A stretch of 64,000 bases of DNA from Littorina saxatilis (lineage: Eukaryota; Mollusca; Gastropoda; Littorinimorpha; Littorinidae): positions 1,456,001-1,520,000 of the forward strand of contig NC_090261.1 in the NCBI RefSeq assembly GCF_037325665.1, written 5' to 3'. This document shows positions 24,701 to 33,198 of the stretch, in pieces. Made by a program: the position numbers and the translations under genes. The notes beneath the pieces were generated by a model. The model ran no database searches and was not told the origin of the DNA. It saw only the letters and a program-made list of their open reading frames with translations. Within the stretch, counting starts at the first letter, position 1. Each line of letters starts with the position of its first letter.

Positions 24701-27700
24701 AGTTGAGGTAAGAATATGTTATTGAATTCTTCTCGGGAATGTTTTTCAGCTTTACAAATGTCGATAGCATACCCTTTTCTGCTAACTTCCCGATGAAACA
24801 GGACTAAACCTATTATTTTCTGTCCCTAAACACCACAAAATGCCCAAAGTCGAAAGATGTAGTACAAACAGGGGAGTACAACGGAACAGCCGTTTTTGTG
24901 TGCCTGTGAGCTTAGTTCACAGTTGCCGACTGACACAAATTTTCGCATTCGGCTTTTCTTATCTCGTAACTCCACACTTAATACCCCACTTCCCCTCTGA
25001 AGTATTGATGTACAACCCATGGCACTAACATTCATGTAGTCGTTTATAACTGAGATTGAAAAATTCGCTTCATGACGAGACAAGTATAAATGCCATTCCC
25101 CCAAACTGGAAACGTCGCTGCCGTCTGCTCGCTTTGTACGGATTAGCTGTTCTCTTTTTCTCCCCTTGTTGCATCCTAGTTCTTCAGTTGTTTCTAGTTT
25201 TCCGTTGATGTTGTGTTTTGGTCTTCTTCATAAGTAGTCTTCTTCAAAATTAAAAAAACTCAAAACTTCTTTTTGTTGTGTACGAATGAACTAATAAAAA
25301 GCTGTTTAACAGCTGTGTTGTCAAATCGAGTTTTTTTCTAAAGTCAGTGTGGCGCCTGCGCAAAACTAATGCGCATAAGAAACGGCGTCTGCTATCAAAA
25401 CCTGAGATCAACGCATCGACGCAAAAACTGTCATTTTGTAAGTTTGGAACAACAAATAAAGGTCAGAACAGCTATATAATCGCTATTGTATTTTCAGTGT
25501 AGCAATAGGGTCCGATATTTAGACTCGAACAAGTATAATGCGACTCGTCTTCGACTCGTCGGCATTATACTTGTCTCGTCTAAATATCGGACCCTATTGC
25601 TACGCTGAAAACACAATAGCTGTTAATATAAAACAATAAAGTTATTACCACTTCATTCTGCTTATTTCATTATATAAAACAATAAAGTTATTACCACTTC
25701 ATTCTGCTTATTTCATTATATAAAACAATAGTTATTACCACTTCATTCTGCTTATTTCATTATATAAAACAATAAAGTTATTACCACTTCATTCACCTTA
25801 TTTAATTATATAAAACAATAAAGTTATTTCCACTTCATTCTGCTTATCTTATTTTATAAAACAATAAAGGTGGCTGTATCTGTCCTCACTAAAAGCATGC
25901 AACAAATGTTGGCGGTCCCTACCATTGATTGCATGTACTCGCTCCTCTACCTTGGCCAGGTCAGCGATGTGCTGCACCAACCACTGCACCACCTGTGTGA
26001 ACGCCACAGAGGTCGCACCTTCCTTGGTCGCCTGGGTCAGCGTGTCCAGGTCGGATATGGCACCGGCGTACCTGCACACCAACACAACGTGTTACTTACA
26101 TTCAACATCAGATGCATTCCACACATGTAAGTACAGTGGAACCCCCCTTGTAAGACATCCAAAAATCTGAGAAAATCAGGTTTTAAAAAGGAGGGAGTCT
26201 TAGAATGGGGGCAAATTTAGAGGTTGTGAACAGAAAGTCTGAGAAAACAGGGTGTGAAAAGGAGGGAGTCTTAAATTGGGGGGTCTTAAATTGGGGGGTC
26301 TTATAATGGGGTTCCACTGTAGTTACATTCAACATCAAATCCATTCCCCACATGCAAGTACAATTCTTGCCTGGCAAACAAAGATCATGGTCCTGCCTGC
26401 TAACCACCAATTCTGTTCAGACATGTACTCTATACACAACCTGTCCCTCCACCACAAGGCCGGAAAATGGTCTTGTTCTGCTTGAAACGCCCTGTGTGGT
26501 AGAACAGAGAATGTACGACTAGATCCAGGTATGGCCCGAATGTGAGATTCCCTTTCATACTGAATGAATTTCAAATGTTAAAGCTTCTTTCAAAAGGTGA
26601 CAATGTCTTTCGCAGTGCTATTTTAACTTTGCAACATTCAACCTTCTGTCACTGCCCTCAGTCAGGCTCTATTTCATGTGTGAGTGTAGGTGTGCAGGGT
26701 GCTTGTACACATGTATGTATGCAAGTGTGTATAGTTTGTGTGTGTGTGTGAATTAAATCTACAGAGCTGGTCTAATCAGTGTGTGTATGTGTGTCAATCA
26801 TGAATAGACACATTGTAAAAAAGGAGGTATTCGGACAGATAAAACAAAACTTAGTGTGTGTTGTTTGTGTGTGCATATTACATTTACAGTGCTGGTCTAA
26901 TCAGTGCATGTGTGTATGTGTGTCAATCATGAGTAGATACATTGAAAAAAAGGAGGTATGCCGACAGATAAAACAAAACAATTATTTGAGTATTCACACA
27001 CATGAACTCTCTCTATATAGTTTTTTTCCTTTACTTAGATGCAAGAAACTTGCACAGAAATTTTTACACCAACTTGGAGGGTGATGATGGGGAATACATG
27101 CATTGCCCCCTCATAAAATAATAAGTTCTTTTCTTTCTCCCTTTTGTTGTCCTTCCTTCTGATTATTTCTTTTTGGGGGGGGGGGGGGGTCATCGATTTT
27201 AATTGCTTCATATGTTCCCCTAAATGCATGATGTTGCCGTTTGGGATGGGTGTGAGGGAGGCGGATGCTTATCAATGAAGCGGAATAAGGTCCAATCACA
27301 GGCGGTAGGTATCGTTCACTGCACCAACACTATCACAATAATAACTATTTTATAATAAGTAGTTTTTATTATGATAGTGTTGGTGCAGTGAACGATACCT
27401 AGCTACTGCCTGTGGTTCAATGTTGTTGGGAATATCCCACTGAAAAATGAATGAAATCGGATTTAACGTTGAAGGAAAGCCTTGTGTGAAAACGGTAGTT
27501 CCTGACTATTGCAAACATGAATCAAAACATGTCAAAATAATAACTAAAGACAGTTAGAAGAAAACACACTCAGGAAAAAAAGCTGTTCAAAAAGGCTGTG
27601 GGGATATCTACTGTTGTTGTTTTTGGAGGGTGTAACCGAGCTTTGTAAATGAAAAAAATGCAGGTTCTTTCATCGAATGACATGGTGAAATATGTCGTAA

Positions 27701-27917
27701 ATCTCCTACTGTGAACTCAGTCAGTGCATATTACTGTCTGTCCCATTGATTTGATATCAAACACATGGCCGTGCTTAATACGACGCAAAAAAGAGACATG
27801 CAACAGATACAAATGAATAGGGTCTGCTCAAAACCCTTCAAAAGGCCTAACATTCATGCATTCGTTTACAATTGCATACCCTAAATCTTCCAAAGCATCT
27901 AAAATGTCATTTTCCAT
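768..27917 (-). CDS. FAM98: FAM98 family protein (FAM98A/B-like), 3' end outside the window
   Basis: FAM98 proteins are non-catalytic members of the RTCB-DDX1-RTRAF tRNA-splicing ligase complex; vertebrate FAM98A is also a PRMT1 substrate (family knowledge). Coding exons, in minus-strand order, are 27917-27880, 26071-25923, 19893-19837, 18904-18827, 13074-12983, 9946-9836, 8766-8572 and 867-768. All junctions are AG/GT, the phases agree, and they give 273 codons. The product starts MENDILDALEDLGYAGAI, like human METDILESLEDLGYKG. Later conserved stretches include LGFPKPPDNITAFQLFSKVE (exon 6), VGKPLLKSRLSDKQWE and RREMLLKRLDVTIQSFMWSD (exon 7), and KIAKVYQPVRETLTAKSKIG (exon 8). The start is the first ATG and matches the family N-terminus. 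The Gly/Arg-rich C-terminus expected of the family would lie left of position 1. The introns are large and full of minisatellites and transposons. The gene is head-to-head with PSMD8. Whether it is the A, B or an unsplit invertebrate form cannot be told. Confidence 0.93.
872..1096. repeat. Minisatellite of about 30 bp abutting FAM98 exon 8
   Basis: About seven to eight copies of a unit containing CAACACACAGTGTCACT. It begins five bases from the exon 8 acceptor, so the polypyrimidine region of this intron lies inside the array. Confidence 0.85.
1097..1564. other. FAM98 intron, short duplication only
   Basis: A 25-bp unit (ACTGGCTTCAGTCTTATGCT at its core) is present twice at 1150-1200. Nothing else is recognised. 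Confidence 0.5.
1565..2022 (+). repeat. 0.86 kb interspersed repeat family, copy A, left half
   Basis: It starts AAGTCGCGTAAGGCG, as in the copies at 36371, 45841, 49545 (reversed) and 50847. It breaks off at TTAA (2019-2022), where a TTAA-target element pair is inserted. The right half resumes at 7488. Confidence 0.85.
2023..2369. mobile_element. TTAA-flanked MITE, 347 bp
   Basis: The ends are perfect inverted repeats of about 55 bp (TGAAAAATTTCTAAAG... and its complement), flanked by TTAA at 2019-2022 and 2370-2373. Its middle (about 2060-2262) is nearly identical, inverted, to 7276-7480, the right end of the neighbouring large element, so it is probably derived from it. No coding capacity. 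Confidence 0.75.
2374..7487. mobile_element. Large TTAA-flanked inverted-repeat element, 5.1 kb, no transposase seen
   Basis: The ends ATTTCATATTCTTACTCCGA (2374) and its complement (to 7487) match over 31 bp and are flanked by TTAA at 2370-2373 and 7488-7491. The interior is GC-richer than its surroundings. It has no protein I recognise; the minus-strand open frames at 2861-3211, 4213-4653 and 4691-5377 have no family resemblance and are probably chance. It contains a 106-bp hairpin satellite (5330-6120). TTAA targets are typical of piggyBac and Kolobok elements; the superfamily is unresolved. Confidence 0.7.
5330..6120. repeat. 106-bp satellite made of hairpins
   Basis: Period 106-108 bp: TTATG(C/T)TTCCGG recurs at 5531, 5639, 5745, 5851, 5957 and 6063, with more degenerate copies to the left. 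Every unit holds TTCCGGTTGAAAACCGGAA and AGCCGTAAACGGCT, both self-complementary. Confidence 0.85.
7488..7857 (+). repeat. 0.86 kb interspersed repeat family, copy A, right half
   Basis: It continues copy A after the TTAA insertion, with the family's CA tract (7748-7785) and terminal hairpin around CATTTAGTCA...TGACTAAATG. Confidence 0.85.
7975..8237. repeat. Tandem duplication seeded by the 3' end of FAM98 exon 7
   Basis: Two full units and one partial of about 119 bp. Each carries a copy of the exon 7 end and donor (CCTACC(A/T)TGGCTTTGTCGG and GGATAGTGAC), followed by intron sequence. Exon 7 itself, at 8572, lies 340 bp away because a SINE was inserted between. Confidence 0.85.
8236..8541 (+). 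mobile_element. tRNA-derived SINE
   Basis: The tRNA-like head has A box TGGCCTAGTGG and B box GGTTCGAACCC. The body ends GGGCGTTAAAGAAACAAACA, and the element is flanked by GACTACACTGTG at 8224-8235 and 8542-8553. It is inserted into the exon 7-derived tandem duplication of FAM98 intron 7. Confidence 0.9.
8914..9615 (+). mobile_element. Non-autonomous hAT-like element with 6-bp target duplication
   Basis: The ends CAGACCTGCCTACCC and GGGTAGGCAGGTCTG are flanked by ATATGC at 8908-8913 and 9616-9621. About 70 bp at the left end and 200 bp at the right end match the larger element at 14521-18568. The middle is a tandem duplication of about 211 bp rich in AATTCCATGACTTTCCA. It contains no coding capacity. 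Confidence 0.85.
9950..10566. repeat. 50-bp minisatellite built from FAM98 exon 6
   Basis: About 12 units of 50 bp. Each contains GGCTTTGGGAATCCCAGTGT plus TATCAACA, identical to 28 bp of exon 6 (9886-9913, the LITLGFPKP codons), joined to about 22 bp of adjacent intron. The array starts at the exon 6 acceptor. Confidence 0.9.
10627..12920. repeat. 36/38-bp minisatellite, about 60 copies
   Basis: Units read GTGACCACCACACACAGACA then GGGAGAGACAGCAAGACA; a two-base-shorter form (CACACAGACA) alternates irregularly. It ends about 60 bp beyond the exon 5 donor. It creates minus-strand open frames up to 690 codons that are not genes. Confidence 0.95.
13128..13186. repeat. Partial duplicate of the FAM98 exon 5 acceptor region
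   Basis: GTCAGGTAATCTGCACACCG and its neighbours, spanning the exon 5 acceptor at 13074, recur here about 90 bp away. The copy contains a duplicate AG acceptor. Confidence 0.7.
13781..13804. repeat. 24-bp palindromic micro-element between two TTAA sites
   Basis: TGTAGACA...TGTCTACA, flanked by TTAA at 13777-13780 and 13805-13808, immediately left of the piggyBac-type element. Confidence 0.5.
14069..14284 (+). pseudogene. N-terminal fragment of a piggyBac-like transposase
   Basis: 71 residues starting MADRSATRRINLKRVLELV, followed by a strongly acidic Ser/Asp-rich stretch (DLDLSDDDSGDDILDSGDE) and a TAG stop. This is the usual layout of piggyBac and PGBD N-termini: a short helix ending ELV/ELI and then an acidic run. 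The DDD catalytic core is absent, so the product cannot transpose alone. The TTAA-flanked context agrees. The match rests on composition and layout, not on strong identity. Confidence 0.45.
14866..15288 (-). pseudogene. Degenerate hAT-like transposase N-terminus with BED zinc finger
   Basis: The minus-strand frame starts MKRRAKNPHETDEESQSESD (from about 15256). It passes a Ser-rich stretch and, after two in-frame stops near 15030, reaches SHVLCSLCLSDFSCAQGGKND, a stop, and AKHIGTNNHIIL. The C-x2-C...GGKND...H-x5-H pattern is the BED finger seen at the start of many hAT transposases. The hATC and catalytic regions are absent; only about 350 bp separate it from the element end. Confidence 0.6.
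15600..17310. repeat. Divergent repeats around AAGGTCACAGC / GTGACCTTGA
   Basis: CAAGGTCACAG with a following GGGTC(A/G) recurs at least six times (15612, 15778, 15916, 16042, 16124, 16243), spaced roughly 80-170 bp. From 16780 the complementary TGACCTTGA appears with GTTTCAAGGTT and CTGAGAAAAA blocks. The sequence looks like an old higher-order repeat. Confidence 0.6.
17350..17983. repeat. Segment bounded by inverted GCACGCAAGA motifs
   Basis: TGTTGCACGCAAGAC (17351), TGTCGCACGCAAGAT (17572), TGTCGCACGCAAGAT (17758) and the inverted ATCTTGCGTGCGACA (17965). It could be a further, smaller inverted-repeat element. Confidence 0.5.
19090..19372 (+). repeat. Imperfect tandem repeats ending in a SINE/LINE-type tail
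   Basis: TTTGCCTGTGCGTGTATAGT units recur four times, followed by TGTAAAGCGCT...AGCGCTATAAAA and an ATT microsatellite. The same tail ends the SINE at 48485-48922 and a fragment at 43590-43660. Confidence 0.65.
20165..23672. repeat. 39-43 bp minisatellite, about 85 copies, in FAM98 intron 2
   Basis: Units read TGATCTGGCCAGGCTGTTAC then ATGAGATAAGACCATCCCTC with a variable CT run. There is a gradient from short units (left) to long units (right). Unique sequence interrupts it at 22915-23093. The array-end sequence CCACTTTGACACATACACTC occurs both at 22911 and at 23670. Confidence 0.95.
23673..25481. other. FAM98 intron 2, no recognised gene
   Basis: Unique-looking sequence. It has a GC-rich patch with GCGCATGCGCGGGCGGCC near 24540 and an inverted pair AAGTCCTTAAGGAC nearby. 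No exon or transposon end was identified. Confidence 0.4.
25482..25620. mobile_element. Foldback MITE with 59-bp arms
   Basis: The arms at 25482-25541 and 25562-25620 are complementary apart from a few mismatches (core AGCAATAGGGTCCGATATTT), with a 20-base loop containing CGACTCGTC twice. Confidence 0.75.
25625..25868. repeat. Tandem repeat of about 48 bp beside FAM98 exon 2
   Basis: Five units containing AATAAAGTTATTACCACTTC; the array ends about 55 bp from the exon 2 donor. Confidence 0.85.
26134..26319. mobile_element. MITE with TA target duplication (Tc1/mariner type)
   Basis: The ends CAGTGGAACCCC and GGGGTTCCACTG are flanked by TA (26132-26133, 26320-26321). It sits between two copies of a 40-bp direct repeat (TTACATTCAACATCA...). 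Contains no gene. Confidence 0.8.
26758..26980. repeat. Two-copy tandem duplication of about 95-127 bp
   Basis: GCTGGTCTAATCAGTG...GACAGATAAAACAAAAC occurs at 26766-26850 and 26892-26980, embedded in TG-rich sequence. Confidence 0.75.
27293..27416. repeat. Long hairpin in FAM98 intron 1
   Basis: GGTATCGTTCACTGCACCAA and the rest of a 34-bp arm (27307-27340) are complementary to 27367-27400. The pairing extends outward through CACAGGC(G/A)GTAG. It lies about 460 bp from the FAM98 start codon. Confidence 0.75.
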
Positions 27918-28084
27918 GATTGTGAGAAGTTGTCAACGTCGGCAAATTACTGTCGGCTGCTCTTCTTTTGGTCTCTCCAATATAGACCAATCAAAATATT
28001 GTGATATTTTTGTTCCGAAACAGTTGTAGAATTTCACCCAATGAGATTTCTCGTCACTTTCGCTGCGCTGAAGAAAACATCAAA
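27918..28084. promoter_or_regulatory. Shared divergent promoter of FAM98 and PSMD8
   Basis: Only 167 bp separate the minus-strand FAM98 ATG (27917) from the plus-strand PSMD8 ATG (28085). The interval holds three plus-strand CCAAT boxes at 27977-27981, 27987-27991 and 28038-28042. I see no well-placed TATA box. The spacing and CCAAT boxes fit a bidirectional housekeeping promoter; transcription start sites cannot be read from sequence. Confidence 0.7.
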
Positions 28085-31000
28085 ATGGCTGCTTCCTTGA
28101 AAGATATCGTGGTAATGTACCAAAGTTTGAAGCGCGAATGGGACAAAAAGCCACCAAACCTGGACCGATGTGGAGAAATACTAACAAAGCTGAAGGTTTG
28201 TTGTTCAGAAAATATTTTTTTCCCTCGTCTATCGCTAAACTTTTCTGTTTTCTTGCAACCGGCATGGGTATCCAAGAAAGAAATGATTCAAAACTGCTTT
28301 GTCAGTCGAAGAGCGTTTTGTTTTCAGTCTTGCTTGGTCACTTTTAGACAAGAGAAACAGACAGTTATCATCACTAGTCGTTTTCTTCAACTTGACTCTC
28401 AAAACGAGTGGCATAATGGGTATTATTCTTAGTTCCATCGCTGCCATGCCAAGTTCCTTTAGTAGTAATTTAGTGGTCAGCGTTTACACAGGAAAGTGAG
28501 GGGCTGAATCAGTTAATGACATTGACAATGCATTGAATGCATTCATTTAATAACTGTTACATGAAACCATGCAGAATTTTTTAGCTGAAGGGAGCAGTGG
28601 GGCCATATTGCATCTGAAAGTATTAAGAAAGGGTTTGAGAAACCTTAAACTAAGTTAAAGTACTGAAACTCAGTTAAAGTGAAACGAAAATGAAATTAAT
28701 TTCGCACTGACGCACTCGGAGTGTATACAAGATTCTGCCCCTGTTGAGATGCGCACACAAAATATTGGCGGTCTAGAAGTGTCGTCTGCGCAATAATCGC
28801 GGCGGCTTTCTTGACCGCCAAGGACGACCACGCACGTTGTGAGACGTCATTCGTTAGAGCTCAATTGTATATTTCATTCTCGGAGTGTACATAAAAGGTC
28901 AGAAAAACACATCAACACTCGGAGTGTCATTCGATGCCATTTTGCGAAGGAACGCAGTGCACTTTTGATTCATAGTATCAAAGTACGCTTGAGACAAACA
29001 CACGAAAAACAACACACACAAAAACTGATGCTGCACAGCAGTTTATTGTCGTAGTATAGTTTGAGTGTGTATCGACCCAGAAGTGGTTGTATTTATACTA
29101 TGAATATGTCCATTGTTTGCCAACCCTCGACACTCCGCAAAAGAGATAGCGGAAGTCAATGTCAGATCGATTTTTCATTGGCTAATTCCTAACGACTTGT
29201 AACTTGTAAGGGGGCATTTCATTAGCTAAAGATTTGTAACAGAGCTTTTTATTGTTGGAGTGTATACAGACCCATCGGTCGTGTATACACTCGGAGTGCG
29301 TATAGCTTTTGCCAATTAATTAATTAAAAATTTAAAACTGTTTTTATTCATGTTTTTAGATTGCCTTGACTGGGGTGACATTTCTACCTACACATGAAAG
29401 TAACCCCTCCAAACAAGAGCTTCTGATAGCACGTGAGTACTAATTTTAAGTTTCTGTCTTACAGTTGCGATTTGCAAGTTTAATATTATGAAAGATACGT
29501 ACCTTCTTTCTTCAATTCCTGTTGACTTTTGCTCATACTCATAATAACTCATTTGCCTATAGGGATGGTTGTTCTTATCTAACTCCATAATGTCTCAGCT
29601 TGCCTTGACAGATCTATGTTGATTTATAATATGTCTATATGGGAAGGTAGCTTTTACGTAAACTTAAAGCTCAAAGGCCAAGCTAGAAATAAAACGGGTA
29701 AAAAGATGAATCCAGTAAGCAAGTGTTGAATGGTAAATATTAATGCCATTCCTCCATTTGTATTCACCAGTAATGTAGAAAAAAAGAAACAATCACTTTA
29801 TAAGTATAAGTCCATGTTCATGTATTTGTTTATTTTGTGACTTGAAGGTGACATCTTGGAGATAGGAGCCCAGTGGGCCATCGCCAAGAAGGACATCCCT
29901 GCTTTCGAACGCTACATGGCTCAGCTCAAGTGCTACTACATGGACTACAAGTAAATTATTCTTATATATTCTTTAAACTTACTAATAACAAGAGCATTCT
30001 GGATATTTTATTTTATTTTAAAATGTTTTTCCCTCTGTTCACACTTCATGTCTTTGTAATTGTAAAACTCGACTTTTGGTGTGAACGGTAATTTGAGTAA
30101 ACAATCTCACATGATGTTTGACAGGGATGACCTGCCAGAATCCACCTTCAAGTATCAGCTCCTGGGACTGAACCTTCTCTGTCTTCTCTCACAGAACCGT
30201 CTGGCCGAGTTCCACACTGTGAGTTGTGACTTGTATTGCAGTGATCTGAGTCGCTGTGTCGGGTTGTGTTGACCACCTTTACTCCATCTGTCTTTCTCTT
30301 TTCTTCTCTTTTCCTTGTGTTCTTTCTGTCTGTTTGTTGGTGTTGTTGCTGTGAGGCAGGGTGTTTGTATTACTGTCATTTCCATTTGTCTGATGGCATG
30401 TTCAATTTTTTTAATGGTTTACTACTTCACCTGTGCCGAACTTGCGAGTTCATACGATCAGCAGGCCTAAGGGGACACAACTTGCGAGTTCATACGATCA
30501 GCAGGCCTAAGATTATGAGGGACACAACCGTTGAATGCTGAAGAAGAAGAAGAACGGTTTACTAATTAAAGTTTAGTTATTCTTCCGATTGTTGACAGAT
30601 TGACCATGATTTAGAAATACTCTATGTCTATGAATGACTGACTTTGTGCAGGAGCTGGAGCTGCTGCCAGTGAAAGAACTGCAGACCAACATCTACATCA
30701 AACACCCCGTGTCTATGGAACAGTATCTCATGGAAGGCAGCTACAACAAGGTCAGTGCCTGTGTGTGGCAGACAGTGTGTGTGGTGTGTGTGTGTGAGAC
30801 AGACAGTGTGTGTGGGGTTCGGGCTGCAGGTTAAGAGCTATATCAACACTCTGTATCGTAAAGCTTTATCAACAATTTGTATCGTAAAGCTTTATCAACA
30901 ATCTGTATCGTAAAGCTTTATTAACAATCTGTATCGTAAAGCTTTTATCAACAATCTGTATCAGAAAGCTGTATCAATAATCTGTATCGTAAAGCTTTAT

Positions 31001-33198
31001 CAACAATCTGTATCGTAAAGCTGTATTGACAATCTGTATCGTAAAGCTTTATAAACAATCTGTATCGTAAAGCTTTATCAACAATCTGTATCGTAAAGCT
31101 GTATCAACAATCTGTATCGTGAAGCTTTATCGACAATCTGTATCGTAAAGATTTATCAAGAATCCGTATCGTAAAGCTTTATCAACAATCTGTATCGTAA
31201 AGCTTTATCGACAATCTGTATCGTAAAGCTGTATCAACAATCTGTATCGTAAAGCTTTATCAACAATCTGTATCGTAAAGCTTTATCAACAATTCAGTTG
31301 CTACAGTGAAGCTTCCTGATTTGAAAGGCAGGTCATGCAGGGCAGCTACAGTAGAACGCTCGTCGACAGAGATTAGCATGTGTCATTGACAATAAGTAAA
31401 GACAATTGTTGAATATAAATGCAGATACAGGCACACAGATCAACATGTTTTCATGTTTTCCCAAACACTCTCCCCCGAAATGGTTCTAGTGTGCAGTCAC
31501 TAAGCGTGCCCAACTTATCATCTCAAAATACTTTGTTGAAGGTGCTTTGCTGGTGATAAATATTAGTCCTTATTTTGCTGAGTTCTGTTTGTAATATTGA
31601 CTATTTCAATTGCAGGTGTTCTTGGCCAGAGGAAATGTCCCAGCTGACAACTACAACTTTTTCATTGACATTCTTCTGAATACAATCAGGTAACTTCTAC
31701 AAGGCTTTACATTCTTTCAAACAAAGGGAAGTAAGCGCTCTAAATGCATACGACATGTGTAATGGAGTAAGTGAGAGTTATTCATGTTTGCATTTGGAGC
31801 GCTTACTTCCCTTTGTTCATCAAATCTCTAAACGGCGCTCTGCCTCATTGGTTTTAGAGTTTTACATTCTTTTTCTGAATTGTTTGTTTGAACACTGCAC
31901 ATCATCTTTGTGTCCTCATGAAGAATGCATGAATTTTAAGGAAAAAACAAGATTTATTCATAAGTTTTTAATTTGATGGTCAGCAGCTTGCTGAAGAACA
32001 AAAAAGTTGCCCGCATGTACTTCCTATTCCACTTGTCTAAAACAGGCATGGGAATTGTCCGCCGAAAGGCAAATTTCCGCCGTATTTTTTTATGTTCCGC
32101 CGAAAAAGCAGAAGTGTCCGCCGAAAAAATAAAAGGGGGAGGCAAAAATGGTTCTATAAACTGAATTTAATGGCAAACTTGGAGGTCATATGACACCAAA
32201 TTGCACCATTTGGGTTCTTTGGAGAAAAAAAAATTCTGGGGGTGACATGCCCCCAAACACCTCCAGCAGGGCTTTGCGCTGTCCACTTTGCTATTACTTA
32301 CAAATGTTCAGCCTTTTTTACTTTTTTCAATTCCCATGCCTGCTAAAAGCCATGGTGTGTTTGCAGAGATGAAATAGCAGGCTGCATCGACAAGGCCTAC
32401 ACTAAGATCGCCCTGGGTGAAGCAGCCAGGATGCTCTTCTTTGACTCACAGAAACCCATGCAAGACTACGCACAGAAGGTAAAGTTGACACCATACTCAA
32501 AACGCACTGCCCTTGTTTTCTTTGCTATTAGACATAAAATTGACCATGTCAAGCATATAAGCATTTGGTTTTCTTGTTAAATTATTGAGAAGTAAAAGTT
32601 GTGCACTGTGGACACAAAGTGTGGGTGTGTACTGACTTGGAGTGTAGTACAATACTCTACACAACTCGGAACTAAATGGTTCTGTGTGTCCTGACAGCAA
32701 GAAGGCAAGAGGGTCAGGCGCAACTTGGTCTGTGAAGATTTGGGCCAAGTGCTGAAACTGACTCCACACCTTAGTTTGTAATTAAACACTTACAGCTCTT
32801 TTCTCTTTCTCTACCTTGGCCTGTCAGCGTTATCTACACTTGAATTTTTTAAGGTATTCCTCTCATTTGCATTCGTTTGTATATAGGTGGCGTTGAATGC
32901 ATTACATTTTGTGCATGGTTCATACTTTCCACATGATTACTTGTGTTCAAAAGCCTTGTCCTTCTTCAATCTTCCTTAACACTAGTTCTGTGAAAGAAAC
33001 CCGGCGTATGTTGTATCAGCAAGTTGAATGTTGACAATGTGTCGTGTTTGTTCCACACAGCGCGGCTGGAATGTGGGCAAGGACAGCTTCCTGCACTTCA
33101 AGGTGGAAGCCAAACACTCGCCCGATGACGCCATCCCCGCCAAGGTCCTGGCCCAGCAGACAATAGAATACGCCCGGGAGCTAGAGATGATTGTCTAA
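28085..33198 (+). CDS. PSMD8: 26S proteasome non-ATPase regulatory subunit 8 (Rpn12)
   Basis: This is a PCI-domain subunit of the 19S regulatory lid, acting in ubiquitin-dependent proteolysis in cytosol and nucleus. Exons are 28085-28195, 29360-29432, 29848-29950, 30125-30218, 30652-30750, 31616-31689, 32367-32478 and 33061-33198. They sum to 804 nt, or 267 residues plus TAA. All introns are GT-AG and all phases match. Diagnostic stretches are [20 protein letters not shown] (exon 3), [20 protein letters not shown] (exon 4), [20 protein letters not shown] (exon 5), [20 protein letters not shown] (exon 7) and the terminal [11 protein letters not shown], nearly identical to human PSMD8. The length matches the short (257-residue) human form. 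The start is the first ATG after the shared promoter. Intron 5 holds a 26-bp minisatellite and intron 6 holds two MITEs, one ending 24 bp before exon 7. No truncation or frameshift is seen. Confidence 0.97.
28700..29305. repeat. Element or motif cluster with ACTCGGAGTGTATAC in PSMD8 intron 1
   Basis: GCACTCGGAGTGTATAC (28711) and GTATACACTCGGAGTGC (29283) face each other. Related CTCGGAGTGT or TTGGAGTGT motifs lie at 28879, 28918 and 29254. It may be a 0.6 kb inverted-repeat element. Confidence 0.5.
30425..30560 (+). repeat. Short duplication with GAA tail in PSMD8 intron 4
   Basis: ACTTGCGAGTTCATACGATC plus AGCAGGCCTAAG is present twice, followed by GAAGAAGAAGAA, the same kind of tail as on the SINE at 48060-48438. 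It may be a SINE 3' fragment. Confidence 0.4.
30841..31293. repeat. 26-bp minisatellite in PSMD8 intron 5
   Basis: About 17 copies of AAGCTTTATCAACAATCTGT plus ATCGTA, with single-base variants. Confidence 0.92.
31722..31815. mobile_element. Small foldback MITE in PSMD8 intron 6
   Basis: CAAAGGGAAGTAAGCGCTC and its complement bound a 94-bp foldback. The AAGGGAAGTAA end motif also appears near 44240. Confidence 0.65.
32043..32342 (+). mobile_element. Complete hAT-like MITE, 300 bp, next to PSMD8 exon 7
   Basis: The ends CAGGCATGGGAATTG and CAATTCCCATGCCTG are flanked by CTAAAA (32037-32042, 32343-32348). It matches the copy at 1-230. Its right end lies 24 bp before exon 7, so its T-rich tail lies in the 3' splice-site region. 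Confidence 0.88.
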
